52,872 bases of DNA from Roseburia hominis (GCF_021531695.1 NZ_JADYUI010000019.1:1-52872); one strand, 5' to 3'. Positions 42,487 to 51,059 are shown, counted from the stretch's first letter. The notes: a model not told the origin generated them from the letters alone. Translations and numbers: made by a program.

Positions 42487-43269
42487 ATGAGTGATTTCAG
42501 TATAAGAGAGATGGATTCAACAAAAGCATTTGATGGCATTGCTTCTGTTTATGTTAAAGGCAGACCAACTTATGCAGAAAAGTTTGTCGATGATTTGTAT
42601 AATAAATTAGGGATAACAACAGAGTCTATAGTAGCAGATATTGGTTCGGGAACAGGTAAGTTTGCAGAACAAATCATTAAAAAAGGTTCTTTTGTATATT
42701 GTGTTGAGCCAAATGATGATATGCGAAATCAATCCATCAAAGTATTAGATAAATATAGTAATAAACAGTGTATAGCAGGCGGTGCAGAAAATACGGGTTT
42801 AAAAGAGCACTCTGTTGATTACATAACAACAGCACAGGCTTTTCATTGGTTTAATGTTAAATTATTTAAAAATGAGTGTATTAGAATACTTAAACCAAAC
42901 GGAAAAGTTTTCCTTATATGGAATTTAAGAGATAACAGTTCTGAAATGACTCAAAGATGTTTTGTTATATATAAAAAATATTGTCCCAAATTTAAAGGGT
43001 TTGGGGGAGGAATACAAAAAGATGATATTAGAATAAAGGAGTTTTTTGCTGGTAAGTACGAATATTTAGAATATGAAAATCCGCTGTTTTATGACAAAGA
43101 GACATTTATTAGTAGAAGTTTATCTGGTTCATATTCATTAAAATCAAACGATGAAGGATTTGATGAATATGTTACAGAGTTAAGAGAATTGTTTGATGAG
43201 TATGCTGTTGATGGTATTATTTCCATGCCAAATAAAACTGTAGTATATATGGGTACAATCAAAGAATAA
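42487..43269 (+). CDS. Class I SAM-dependent methyltransferase
   Basis: The 260-residue protein has the SAM-binding motif I VADIGSGTGKFAEQI. This is followed by VYCVEPNDDM, the post-I YITTAQAFHWFN and a motif like RILKPNGKVFLIWN. It is a Methyltransf_11-type enzyme acting on an unknown, probably small, substrate. GGTGGAGG sets ATG 42487. It is cargo of element D and could confer resistance or detoxification, but nothing in the sequence fixes the substrate. Confidence 0.85.
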   Translation: MSDFSIREMDSTKAFDGIASVYVKGRPTYAEKFVDDLYNKLGITTESIVADIGSGTGKFAEQIIKKGSFVYCVEPNDDMRNQSIKVLDKYSNKQCIAGGAENTGLKEHSVDYITTAQAFHWFNVKLFKNECIRILKPNGKVFLIWNLRDNSSEMTQRCFVIYKKYCPKFKGFGGGIQKDDIRIKEFFAGKYEYLEYENPLFYDKETFISRSLSGSYSLKSNDEGFDEYVTELRELFDEYAVDGIISMPNKTVVYMGTIKE

Positions 43270-43511
43270 TTTTTTAGACAGTAAATTTCAGGTTGTCGGA
43301 TTGTAAAGGCAGAGCCTTACGCAAGGTGCAGGAGAAAGACTCCGCTCGGGTTAAGGGCGAAGCGCCTTAGCAGGTCAAGGGTGCAACCATTGCCCAGTTA
43401 GTGGCGTTTCGCCACTAAGTACTGGGTATTACTTGTAGCAGAGCTTCACAAGATTAAGCAACTTCGTTGCAATTCCCTTCGGGAAAATAATTAAATATTG
43501 TTGCTATTAAC
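43270..43511. other. Candidate oriT of element D, rich in inverted repeats
   Basis: No gene is present. Several hairpins are packed into 190 bases. GTAAAGGC/GCCTTAC lies at 43303-43320 and AAGGGCG/CGCCTT at 43353-43368. A nested CCCAGT...ACTGGG encloses TTAGTGGCG/CGCCACTAA at 43393-43426. GCAAC/GTTGC lies at 43458-43470 and TTCCC/GGGAA at 43473-43485. The GC content rises sharply against flanks. Position just before a MobV relaxase gene supports an origin of transfer. Confidence 0.6.
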
Positions 43512-43548
43512 AGACTGAGTAGAGAAATTTACTTGGTCTTTTTTTGTA
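43512..43548 (+). terminator. Terminator/attenuator before the relaxase gene
   Basis: AGACTGAGTA pairs imperfectly with TTACTTGGTCT and is followed by seven T residues. It lies directly upstream of GAAAGGAAAG of the relaxase gene. Confidence 0.55.
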
Positions 43549-43569
43549 GAAAAGAAAGGAAAGATATGA

Positions 43570-44793
43570 ATGAAAGCAACTAGACATAATGGAAGATCAG
43601 GTAAGCATGGGACTTACGATGCAAAGCATAATGACCGCAGATTTGATGTGGAGAATAGTGAGCATATTGACGCAGAGAGGACGAAATTCAATGTCTATTG
43701 GGACTGCTATCAGGGGTACAGTCTGCCGAATGATGAGAACGAAAGGGCAAGGTTTACTTTTTCGGAAGTGGAGAAAGCCTACTATGTTGAGAATTATTCA
43801 GATCATGTGGACGGTCAGAATGAAAGAAATCGAAAGGCAAGGCACTATGACCGTGTAAAAACGATTGATGGTATTCTTGAAAATAATAAAACGTGTCCGG
43901 AAGAAACTTTATTACAGCTTGGAAACATTGACGGAACAGTTTCAGCCGATGTGCTTGCTCAGATTAGCGCAGAATACTTTGAGGAATTTAATAAGAGATA
44001 TGGTTCTCATGTACATATTTTGGACTGGGCTTTACACCTTGATGAAGCTACTCCGCATATCCATGAAAGGCACGTTTTTGACGCATTGAACCAGTATGGA
44101 GAATTATGTCCCCAACAAGATAAGGCATTGGAAGAATTAGGGTTTGAACTTCCGAAGCCGAATGAGAAAAAGGGAAAGTACAACAATCGGAAGATGGTCT
44201 TTGATGATGAGTGCAGAAAGCTGTTCATTAGCATATGTCAGAAGCATGGATTGAATATTGATGTTGAACCGGTCTATGGTGGTGCAAGTTATCTGGAGAA
44301 GCAGGATTTTATTATCATGAACCAGCAGAAACGTATTGACGAGAAGCAAGCCATCTTAGACGGGCTTATGATGAAGATAGAGGACGTAAACGCAGTTGTT
44401 GAGGAAGCGGTTGACCTTGCCTATGAAAAGGCTTGTGAGGTGGTCACAGAGCGTGTGAAAGAGGAAACTGTGAAGCATGATGTTGATGTAGTAAAAGATT
44501 ATGGAGAATTGTTACAGAAACAGCCGAAGGAAAAACTCAGCGACAGTTCTAAGTCGGTAGCTTCCAAAGTTGTAAATGCGATTGTTTCCCGACTGGAGAA
44601 AGCGTCTCAGGTTCTTCTTGGCAATATTATTTCTGCCCTGAATGAGCCGAAGAATAAGACTAAGGCAAAGGAGCAGATCAAGGAGCACGCAAGGGTATCT
44701 ATTCAGGAAAAATTGAAAGCCATGCAGAAGCAAATTAGGGAAGATGAGCAGAAACGAGACGTGCCTATCAGAAAAAAGAATATGGAACTTTAA
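43570..44793 (+). CDS. MobV (Mob/Pre) family relaxase
   Basis: The 407-residue protein has the MobV/Pre histidine motif HLDEATPHIHE near residue 156, preceded by LAQISAEYFEEFNKRYGSHV. The C-terminal third is coiled coil and basic. It should nick the upstream oriT and carry element D during mobilization by a helper conjugative element. It is a different relaxase family from that of element B. ATG 43570 is the only usable start; the ATG at 43566 is in a frame that stops after five codons. Confidence 0.85.
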   Translation: MKATRHNGRSGKHGTYDAKHNDRRFDVENSEHIDAERTKFNVYWDCYQGYSLPNDENERARFTFSEVEKAYYVENYSDHVDGQNERNRKARHYDRVKTIDGILENNKTCPEETLLQLGNIDGTVSADVLAQISAEYFEEFNKRYGSHVHILDWALHLDEATPHIHERHVFDALNQYGELCPQQDKALEELGFELPKPNEKKGKYNNRKMVFDDECRKLFISICQKHGLNIDVEPVYGGASYLEKQDFIIMNQQKRIDEKQAILDGLMMKIEDVNAVVEEAVDLAYEKACEVVTERVKEETVKHDVDVVKDYGELLQKQPKEKLSDSSKSVASKVVNAIVSRLEKASQVLLGNIISALNEPKNKTKAKEQIKEHARVSIQEKLKAMQKQIREDEQKRDVPIRKKNMEL

Positions 44794-44809
44794 GGAGCAT
44801 TTGTTATCC

Positions 44810-45493
44810 ATGACTGGAGAGACAGATGCTTTTTTATTGTCCGGAAAGGATATTATGGGAGTATTTGATGAAGTAAAGGAACGAGTGACCGCAAGGGCGG
44901 TTATGGAGCGAGCCGGTATTGTTTTCAATCGGGGTAATATGTGCAAGTGTCCGTTTCATCAGGATAAGACAGCGAGCATGAAAGTAAAGCCGATGGATAA
45001 AAAATATTTTTGCTTTGGTTGCGGAGAAAAGGGAGATGCAATTGATTTTGTTGCTAAGTATTATAACCTTTCTCCCAAAGATGCAGCTATGCAGATTGCT
45101 GATGAATTTGGAATAGCTTATGACAGTTCGGTGCGGTCTCCACCAAAGCCGGTCAGGAGAGAAAAATCTCCAATGCAGATACTGGAAGAAGCTAAAACAA
45201 AGACCTATCGTGTGTTATCTGATTATTTTCATTTGTTAAAAGAATGGGAGAGAGACTTCAAACCGAAAAGCATGGATGAAATTGATGCAAGGTATGAGGA
45301 AGCGGTGCAGAATCTGCCTAAGGTGGAATATCAGCTTGATACTTTGCTATGGGGATTAGAGGAAGAAAAAGAAATGCTGGTAAAAGATTTGGGAAAGGGG
45401 GTGGCAGATATTGAACGAAAAGTTAGTGAGTATCGCAGAAATCAGAGAACAGTTAATCACAACAGACAAAGGAGCTGTGAAGCAGTGCATTAG
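44810..45493 (+). CDS. CHC2 zinc-finger primase domain protein of element D
   Basis: About 227 residues. The CHC2 zinc finger is CKCPFHQDKTASMKVK followed by YFCFGCGEKGDAIDFVAKYY, and the C-terminal half is helical. It is homologous to the gene at 27037 in element B. The start is not certain: AAGGAG (44792-44797) is 12 bases from ATG 44810 and 3 bases from an in-frame TTG 44801. It overlaps the VapE-like gene by 83 bases, the same arrangement as in element B. Confidence 0.8.
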   Translation: MTGETDAFLLSGKDIMGVFDEVKERVTARAVMERAGIVFNRGNMCKCPFHQDKTASMKVKPMDKKYFCFGCGEKGDAIDFVAKYYNLSPKDAAMQIADEFGIAYDSSVRSPPKPVRREKSPMQILEEAKTKTYRVLSDYFHLLKEWERDFKPKSMDEIDARYEEAVQNLPKVEYQLDTLLWGLEEEKEMLVKDLGKGVADIERKVSEYRRNQRTVNHNRQRSCEAVH

Positions 45494-46742
45494 GAATGTT
45501 GTTACAGTATTGCAGAATGATCCGAAGTTCAAGGGTGTTATTCGTTACAACATGATGACAGATCGGAACGACATTGTAAAAGACTTAGGGTGGTATCGGG
45601 AAAGCCCTGTGCTGACTGATTCTGACATAGACCATATCATGCTGTATCTTGAAGAGAATTACAGTCTGACCACGGAGAAAAAGATAAAATCGGCAATCAA
45701 TGTGGTCGCTATGGAAAACAAGTATCACCCGATTCAGGAAAAACTCAATTCCTTAGTATGGGACAAAAAAGAGCGTATCAAAGATGTGCTGTATCACTTT
45801 CTTGGAGCAGATAGGAATGTCTATACCTATGAAGCCATGAAAGTTCTTCTGTTGGGGGCAATTTCGAGAGTGTTTCGCCCAGGGACGAAGTTTGAGTATA
45901 TGCTGATACTGGTGGGTGGTCAGGGAGCCGGAAAGTCCACATTTTTCAGGTTCCTTGCCATGAATGATTCATGGTTTACTGATGATCTGAAAAAACTTGA
46001 TGATGAAAATGTGTTCCGTAAAATGCAGGGACATCTAATCATAGAACTGTCGGAAATGATAGCGACTGCCAGTGCCAGGAGCATTGAGGATATTAAGTCT
46101 TTTATCAGCCGGCAGAGTGATATTTATAAAGTACCTTATGAGACACAGCCAAAGGACAGACCGAGACAGTGCGTGTTTGGCGGTACTTCCAACGCTATGG
46201 ATACGCTTCCGCTTGATCGTACCGGTAACAGACGATTTATGCCGGTCATGGTCTATCCTGAGAGAGCAGAGTGCCATATTCTTGATAATGAAGCAAGTTC
46301 AAGGGAATATATCGAGCAGGTGTGGGCGGAAGCTATGGAGATATTCAGATCAGGAGAGTTCAGGCTGATGCTTGGCAAGGAATCAGCGGAATACCTGAAA
46401 GATTATCAGAAGCAGTTTATGCCGGAAGATGCTGATGCCGGAATGATTCTTGCCTTTCTTGATGATTTCAAGGGGGACAGGGTTTGTTCCAGACTGTTGT
46501 GGAAAGAAGCACTTCACAGAGACTACGAACCTAAGAGGATTGAGCTAAAGCAGATTTGCGATATTATGAACAATTCTGTGACCGACTGGGTTATGAGCGA
46601 TGGGGCAATGCATTTCGGAGATTATGGCAAGCAACGAGGTTGGGTGCGTGTTGGCTCGTCTCAGGAAATCCCCGACAAAGCGGATAGCGATGGTTTTATG
46701 GAAATACCGAAACAGTTGGAATTGGAGATACCATTTAAGTAA
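45411..46742 (+). CDS. VapE family ATPase/helicase of element D
   Basis: The 443-residue protein has Walker A VGGQGAGKS, the Walker B-like LIIELSEMIA, and the arginine segment TGNRRFMPVMV. It is clearly homologous to the gene at 27599. A TTG start at 45411 has AAGGGGGTGG upstream. It probably drives replication of the excised element. The iteron-like GTTAC repeats directly downstream could be its origin. Confidence 0.85.
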   Translation: MNEKLVSIAEIREQLITTDKGAVKQCIRNVVTVLQNDPKFKGVIRYNMMTDRNDIVKDLGWYRESPVLTDSDIDHIMLYLEENYSLTTEKKIKSAINVVAMENKYHPIQEKLNSLVWDKKERIKDVLYHFLGADRNVYTYEAMKVLLLGAISRVFRPGTKFEYMLILVGGQGAGKSTFFRFLAMNDSWFTDDLKKLDDENVFRKMQGHLIIELSEMIATASARSIEDIKSFISRQSDIYKVPYETQPKDRPRQCVFGGTSNAMDTLPLDRTGNRRFMPVMVYPERAECHILDNEASSREYIEQVWAEAMEIFRSGEFRLMLGKESAEYLKDYQKQFMPEDADAGMILAFLDDFKGDRVCSRLLWKEALHRDYEPKRIELKQICDIMNNSVTDWVMSDGAMHFGDYGKQRGWVRVGSSQEIPDKADSDGFMEIPKQLELEIPFK

Positions 46743-46755
46743 CAAAATTGATGAA

Positions 46756-46928
46756 GTTACCTTGTTGTTACTTATGTTGTTACCTAGTGGAAGCATTGAT
46801 TTTACTGGGTTTTCTATGAAAGGTAACAAAAGTAACAAGAAAATAGAAAAATAAATAAAATACGGGTAGCAAGTATAGGTAGCGGTGATTTGAGAAGTCT
46901 TTTCGGTCATGTTACCTTTTTTGTTACC
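46756..46928. repeat. GTTAC iteron-like repeats
   Basis: Seven copies of GTTAC(C/T) or its complement occur: 46756, 46767 and 46779 forward, 46822 and 46831 reversed, 46911 and 46923 forward. They lie in a 225-base gap right after the VapE-like gene. They may be replication-protein or recombination sites. Confidence 0.5.
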
Positions 46929-46967
46929 CTTTTCCTTGTGGGGGAATTTGGGAAAGGAGCGGAGCGA

Positions 46968-47147
46968 ATGCAAGAAGAGAAAACGGTGGAAAACAAAGCA
47001 AATTATATAGATGGCGGTAATTTTAAGACGAGAATCGGCAATACTACTTACCTTGTCGGGGTGTTCTTCAACAATGCGAAAAAGGTAACAGTAGAGGACA
47101 GAATGAAGAATTTAATACGTCAGGAAGTGGTTGCCGGCAATTTCTAA
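46968..47147 (+). CDS. TnpW-like small transposon protein
   Basis: The 59-residue protein contains the TnpW core TRIGNTTYLVGVFFN and ends VEDRMKNLIRQEVVAGNF. TnpW proteins sit at the end of Tn4451-like elements; their function is not established. AAAGGAG sets ATG 46968. It is the last gene of element D before the right junction. Confidence 0.75.
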   Translation: MQEEKTVENKANYIDGGNFKTRIGNTTYLVGVFFNNAKKVTVEDRMKNLIRQEVVAGNF

Positions 47148-47220
47148 GCCAGTCCATCATTAAAACGAACATTTTTTATAGTGAATTATCATTCTCTGTA
47201 TTGACAAAACGCTTCCGAAA

Positions 47221-47652
47221 GGAACGGTACTGGTTGAGTGCGGAAAAATGCTAAAGAAGGGCAAGTACAAGATAAAAGTTTTGAATACCATAAACTTTGC
47301 TAAATCCATGCATTACAATCCTTTCGCCTATATTCGAAGCGAAAAGGATATTTTGAAACTCGTAAACACGATTATAGTCAACACCAAAGGAGAGGGACAG
47401 CAATCCGGTGAGGACTTCTGGGTAAAGGCTGAAAAGCTCTATTATACAGCACTGATCGCTTATATCTGGTATGAAGCTCCGGAAGAGGAGCAGAATTTCG
47501 CAATGCTGATCGATATGATTGATGCCAGCGAAGCCAGAGAGGACGATGAGAATTTCAAAAATGCCGTGGACTTATTGTTTGAGGAACTGGAAGCCGATAA
47601 GCCAAATCATTTTGCAGTAAGACAGTACAAGAAGTACAAACTTGCAGCAGGT
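47221..47652 (+). pseudogene. VirD4/TraG coupling protein, second fragment
   Basis: The frame continues from D-P-K-G: GTVLVECGKMLKKGKYKIKV, then INFAKSMHYNPFAYIRSEKD and EGQQSGEDFWVKAEKLYY. It ends KYKLAAG, where coupling proteins normally continue with KTAKSILISC. Instead the frame enters VITYKRLLMM and stops, because element E begins. An ATG at 47248 lies inside the fragment, but no functional start is expected. The third fragment is outside the window. Confidence 0.9.
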
Positions 47653-47656
47653 GTTA

Positions 47657-47693
47657 TAACCTATAAGCGTCTTCTTATGATGTTTATAGGTTA
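47657..47693. repeat. Terminal inverted repeat of element E, left end
   Basis: TAACCTATAA (47657-47666) is the exact reverse complement of TTATAGGTTA (47684-47693). Position a few bases from the junction suggests a recombinase binding site. Confidence 0.55.
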
Positions 47694-47734
47694 GAATATC
47701 TGCTAGCAGATAGAAATAGCCATTTTAACGTAGG

Positions 47735-47763
47735 GAATGAGGAGATGTACTCATTCTTTTTTT
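47735..47763 (+). terminator. Terminator before the recombinase gene of element E
   Basis: GAATGAG (47735-47741) pairs with CTCATTC (47750-47756), followed by seven T residues. It should block read-through from traG into the recombinase gene. Confidence 0.75.
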
Positions 47764-47788
47764 GTTGAGAAGGCAGAAAGGAGTTTGG

Positions 47789-49651
47789 ATGAAACCAAAT
47801 AATAATTTGACAGTAGCACTTTATGAAAGACTATCTCATGATGATGAGCAACAAGGGGAATCATTCAGTATTTCCAACCAGAAACTATTGTTGGAAACCT
47901 ATGCAAGAGAGCATGGAATGAATAACTACAAGCATTTCTTTGATGATGGTATTTCGGGAACAAGATTTGACCGCCCTGGCTTTATGGCAATGATGAATGG
48001 AATCAAAGATGGAGAGATTGGAACTGTCATTGTGAAGGATATGAGCCGACTTGGAAGAGATTATCTGATGGTTGGTCAGATTCAGGAAATGCTTAGACAG
48101 AAAAATGTCCGATTGATTGCTATCAATGATAACCACGATAGTATTCATGGGGATGATGATTTATTGCCATTCAAAAATATCATGAATGAATGGTATGCCA
48201 AAGATACAAGCAAGAAGATTCGTTCCACATTTCAAGCCAAAGGAAAAGCAGGAAAACATGTTGCCAGTTCCCCAGTTTATGGATATATCAAAAATCCAGA
48301 GAACAAAGAGGAATGGATTGTTGACCAAGAAGCTGCTGAGGTAGTAAAGAGAATTTATCGCAGGACAGTTGAGGGTGCAGGACCTTATCAGATAGCAAGA
48401 GAACTTGAAGCTGATAAGATTGATATTCCTGCCGTCCATCTTCAAAAATTAGGTTTTGGATTACATCAGAAAGTCAAATTTGATGAACCTTATCATTGGT
48501 GGGGTTCAACAGTGACACACCTTCTTGATAAAAGAGAATATCTTGGTCACACAGTTAATTTTAAGACTAGAAAGCACTTCAAGGACAAGAAAAGTCATTA
48601 TGTGGATGAAAGTGAGTGGTTGATATTTGAGAACACTCATGAGCCGATAATTGACGAGGAAACTTGGAATATCGTTCATAGAATTCGTGGTAACTGTAAA
48701 AGATACCCGAACGGATGGGGTGAAGTCAATCCACTTACTGGGATTGTTGTATGTGCCGATTGTGGCAGACCAATGCATCAACATAGGACGAGCAATGGAA
48801 AAAGGGAGTGCAACTATGTATGTGCGAACTACTCAAAGTCACCAGTTGGAACTGTTTGCCCTACTGGTCATAGGGTAAAAGGCGAAGCAGTTCTTGAACT
48901 TGTAAAACAGACCCTTAGAGATATTCGAGCATACGTAGACATTGACGAAGAAGGTTTTTTGAAAGAAATGGAGAAGGGTGTAGAGGATGAACATAGGGAT
49001 GAAATCATCCTTGCCCAGAGAAAGATAGATAGTAATAACAAGCGGTTAGGTGAGATTGAAAGCCTATTTTGCAGAATGTATGAGGATAACATACTGGGAA
49101 AACTTCCAGACAGCAGATACGAAGCACTTTCAAAACAATATGACGCCGAGCAGGAAAGGTTAAGGCACGAAATCTGCGAAATCGAGAAGACACTTGCAGG
49201 ATTCCATACAGAAACAAAAGACGGAAAGAAATTTCTAAACATCATCAAAAAATATGATAATTTTGATGAACTGACACCTTATATGCTGAATGAACTGGTT
49301 GAAAAGATTGCAGTTCATGAGAGGGATAGAAAGGGAAGCAGAGATACAACACAGAAGATTGATATTTATTTCAGCTTTATTGGTTGTTATCTGCCACCAC
49401 AAGAAGAACCCGATCCAGAGGAGCAGGCAAGACTTGCAGAGGAACTTGCAAAGAGGGAAGAATGGAAAGACAAGTGCCACCAACGTTATCTGAAATACCG
49501 TAAAAGTGGCAAATATAAAGCCTATGAGAAGAGTTATGAAGGACGTCGAAGGGCACTAATGGCAGAGAAAAAAGCAAATAATCCCAATCCTTATGGTATC
49601 AGTATTGCGGAATACCGAGAGCAGATTGGAGAACCAAAAGTTGCAAAATAA
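47789..49651 (+). CDS. Large serine recombinase of element E
   Basis: The 620-residue protein has the resolvase domain (LYERLSHDDE, nucleophile S16; VKDMSRLGRDY), a recombinase domain, a zinc ribbon (VVCADCGRPM...CANYSKSP) and DUF4368 (ELVEKIAVHERDRK), with a normal-length charged C-terminus. AAAGGAG (47777-47783) sets ATG 47789. It is related to, but clearly different from, the recombinase of element D, and it targets a different codon of the same gene. Confidence 0.9.
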   Translation: MKPNNNLTVALYERLSHDDEQQGESFSISNQKLLLETYAREHGMNNYKHFFDDGISGTRFDRPGFMAMMNGIKDGEIGTVIVKDMSRLGRDYLMVGQIQEMLRQKNVRLIAINDNHDSIHGDDDLLPFKNIMNEWYAKDTSKKIRSTFQAKGKAGKHVASSPVYGYIKNPENKEEWIVDQEAAEVVKRIYRRTVEGAGPYQIARELEADKIDIPAVHLQKLGFGLHQKVKFDEPYHWWGSTVTHLLDKREYLGHTVNFKTRKHFKDKKSHYVDESEWLIFENTHEPIIDEETWNIVHRIRGNCKRYPNGWGEVNPLTGIVVCADCGRPMHQHRTSNGKRECNYVCANYSKSPVGTVCPTGHRVKGEAVLELVKQTLRDIRAYVDIDEEGFLKEMEKGVEDEHRDEIILAQRKIDSNNKRLGEIESLFCRMYEDNILGKLPDSRYEALSKQYDAEQERLRHEICEIEKTLAGFHTETKDGKKFLNIIKKYDNFDELTPYMLNELVEKIAVHERDRKGSRDTTQKIDIYFSFIGCYLPPQEEPDPEEQARLAEELAKREEWKDKCHQRYLKYRKSGKYKAYEKSYEGRRRALMAEKKANNPNPYGISIAEYREQIGEPKVAK

Positions 49652-49765
49652 ACCATTCGTTAATTATTGTGCAACTAAATTATAAGAAAGTAGAGTGAAG
49701 GAAATTATCACATAACAGAATACAGACTTGATTCATTCGGTATTTATCGGATGAACTAAACAAGA

Positions 49766-49817
49766 AAAGACATCAGAGAGAGTCATTTGAACAAGTGATT
49801 TTCTTTGATGTCTTTTT
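49766..49817 (+). terminator. Rho-independent terminator
   Basis: AAAGACATCA (49766-49775) pairs with TGATGTCTTT (49806-49815) with TTTTT overlapping the end. It ends the recombinase transcript. No gene is seen in 49652-50064. Confidence 0.75.
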
Positions 49818-49863
49818 GCGTAGAAATGATTGGTCAGTACTGTAAAAAGTACAGCCGATTTTG

Positions 49864-49980
49864 TTTTCTTCCTTTCCTGCCTTCCCTTTTCTTCTCTTTC
49901 TTCCTTCTTCCCCCTTAGAAAGAAAAGCAGAAAAAGAAAAAGAAAGAACCAAAGAAAAATAAAAAGAATAAAAGAAAGAT
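49864..49980. other. Polypyrimidine tract followed by polypurine tract
   Basis: The plus strand is almost pure C/T from 49864 to about 49916 (one G), then almost pure A/G from about 49917 to 49980. The two blocks are roughly complementary and could fold into a long imperfect hairpin or triplex. The function is unknown. Confidence 0.6.
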
Positions 49981-50034
49981 ATACCTCTATTAACTAACTA
50001 TCATATCTTATCCCATCCATCCTATCCATCATTC

Positions 50035-50048
50035 GGGTTTACGAACCC
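50035..50048 (+). promoter_or_regulatory. Small hairpin at the ribosome binding site of the 50065 gene
   Basis: GGGTT TACG AACCC forms a stem with a tetraloop, followed by ACGAAAGGAGC. It may influence translation or be a protein-binding site. Confidence 0.35.
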
Positions 50049-50064
50049 ACGAAAGGAGCTAGAA

Positions 50065-50673
50065 ATGCGGGAAAATCTAATAAAAACAATACTTGGTTTT
50101 TATGACCAGAATGGAGAATTTCAGAAGAATGACAGATACTCAGACAGATACCAGAGTGTTTATACAAAATCAGATGATAACTCACATTGGTTAGTGGCAA
50201 TTCCACACGATAACAATCGTCTTGAAATACACCAGACAGATGAACATGGAGTGATTATTACCAGAGATACCTATGAGAGCAAAGGCAATACAGTATCGTG
50301 CTTAAGCGTTGAGAGATTGCAGGAAGATAGCAGGAGAATGGTTGGTTTTTCAGCTGATGAAATAAATCTGATTTATCAGTTTGGAGAAAACGGAAAAACG
50401 GGAACGCTTGCAATGCTGAATGAACTGTCGCCTAGAATCAAAGATACAGATACAAGCAGAACTGTTAGCCTGACAATAGACAAGCTATCTTCTCTATCGC
50501 CAGAAGTATGTTCTATGCTGATTTCATCCGTTAAGTGTCGTAAGGTTTATGAGCGTGACCATTCCATCAGAGAAAGACTTGCCAAAGCAAAGGAACAAAC
50601 AAAGCAATCGAGAACTAATGAACAGAAAATCAATAGAGAACACAATGTGAAAAGAGGTGGACAGATACGATGA
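50065..50673 (+). CDS. Hypothetical protein of element E
   Basis: The 202-residue protein (RENLIKTILGFYDQNGEFQK; GVIITRDTYESKGNTVSCLS) has no family I recognise. Its last 40 residues are basic and polar (EQTKQSRTNEQKINREH), suggesting nucleic-acid contact. AAAGGAGC precedes the ATG. It overlaps the next gene by ATGA, so the two are coupled and probably work together in element maintenance. Confidence 0.6.
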   Translation: MRENLIKTILGFYDQNGEFQKNDRYSDRYQSVYTKSDDNSHWLVAIPHDNNRLEIHQTDEHGVIITRDTYESKGNTVSCLSVERLQEDSRRMVGFSADEINLIYQFGENGKTGTLAMLNELSPRIKDTDTSRTVSLTIDKLSSLSPEVCSMLISSVKCRKVYERDHSIRERLAKAKEQTKQSRTNEQKINREHNVKRGGQIR

Positions 50674-50942
50674 ATCTTACTAAGTATGAGCAGGAAACAA
50701 TTATTAATTTCAATGCAGGAGAAAAAAATGCTACAGTTTTTACTTTAGATTCTACTGTTATGAGGCAATTAGATTCATTAGTTAATGAATATCCAGATAC
50801 TTTCCGTTGCATAAAGGAAACAGATATTTCAAAGACCTATGAAATGGCAAAAACATCCATTACTTATCGTAAGCCTAGAAAGCTATCTGATGAACAAAGA
50901 GAGCAGGCAAGACAACGAATGAAGAAAATCAATCATCAGTAA
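50670..50942 (+). CDS. Small conserved mobile-element protein
   Basis: The 90-residue protein (NLTKYEQETIINFNAGEKNA; CIKETDISKTYEMAKTSITY; RKPRKLSDEQREQARQRMKK) is a type I recall as common in Firmicutes mobile elements, but I cannot attach a firm family name or function. The start overlaps the stop of the previous gene. Confidence 0.65.
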   Translation: MNLTKYEQETIINFNAGEKNATVFTLDSTVMRQLDSLVNEYPDTFRCIKETDISKTYEMAKTSITYRKPRKLSDEQREQARQRMKKINHQ

Positions 50943-51059
50943 AAATGCTGATATTGAATGAATTTTTATACAAATTTGTGTTATTCTGTGATATAGTTAA
51001 GGTCAGAAAAAATTTGGAATTTTTGAATTTGACAAATTTGAAGTTGGAGATGTGTAAGG

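Larger units (their letters stand above)
39266..47218. mobile_element. Element D: serine-recombinase mobilizable element inserted in traG
   Basis: The left junction CCGAAGGG (39264-39271) and the right junction CCGAAAGG (47215-47222) share CCGA. Joining outside sequences rebuilds D-P-K-G-T in the coupling protein. The inner ends carry inverted AATACAGAGAA (39284-39294) and TTCTCTGTATT (47192-47202). A GA crossover dinucleotide would fit the TnpX/TndX family, but the exact cut cannot be fixed within CCGA. It carries recombinase, MobV relaxase, primase, VapE-like ATPase, TnpW and cargo, about 7.95 kb. Confidence 0.85.

Noticed and set aside
47248-47694. Stand-alone 148-residue gene
   Set aside because: It is the middle of the interrupted coupling protein; homology continues upstream of its ATG to the element D junction.
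49864-49980. Simple sequence artefact or assembly gap filler
   Set aside because: The tract is irregular, not a monotonous repeat, and flanking genes are intact, so I treat it as real sequence.
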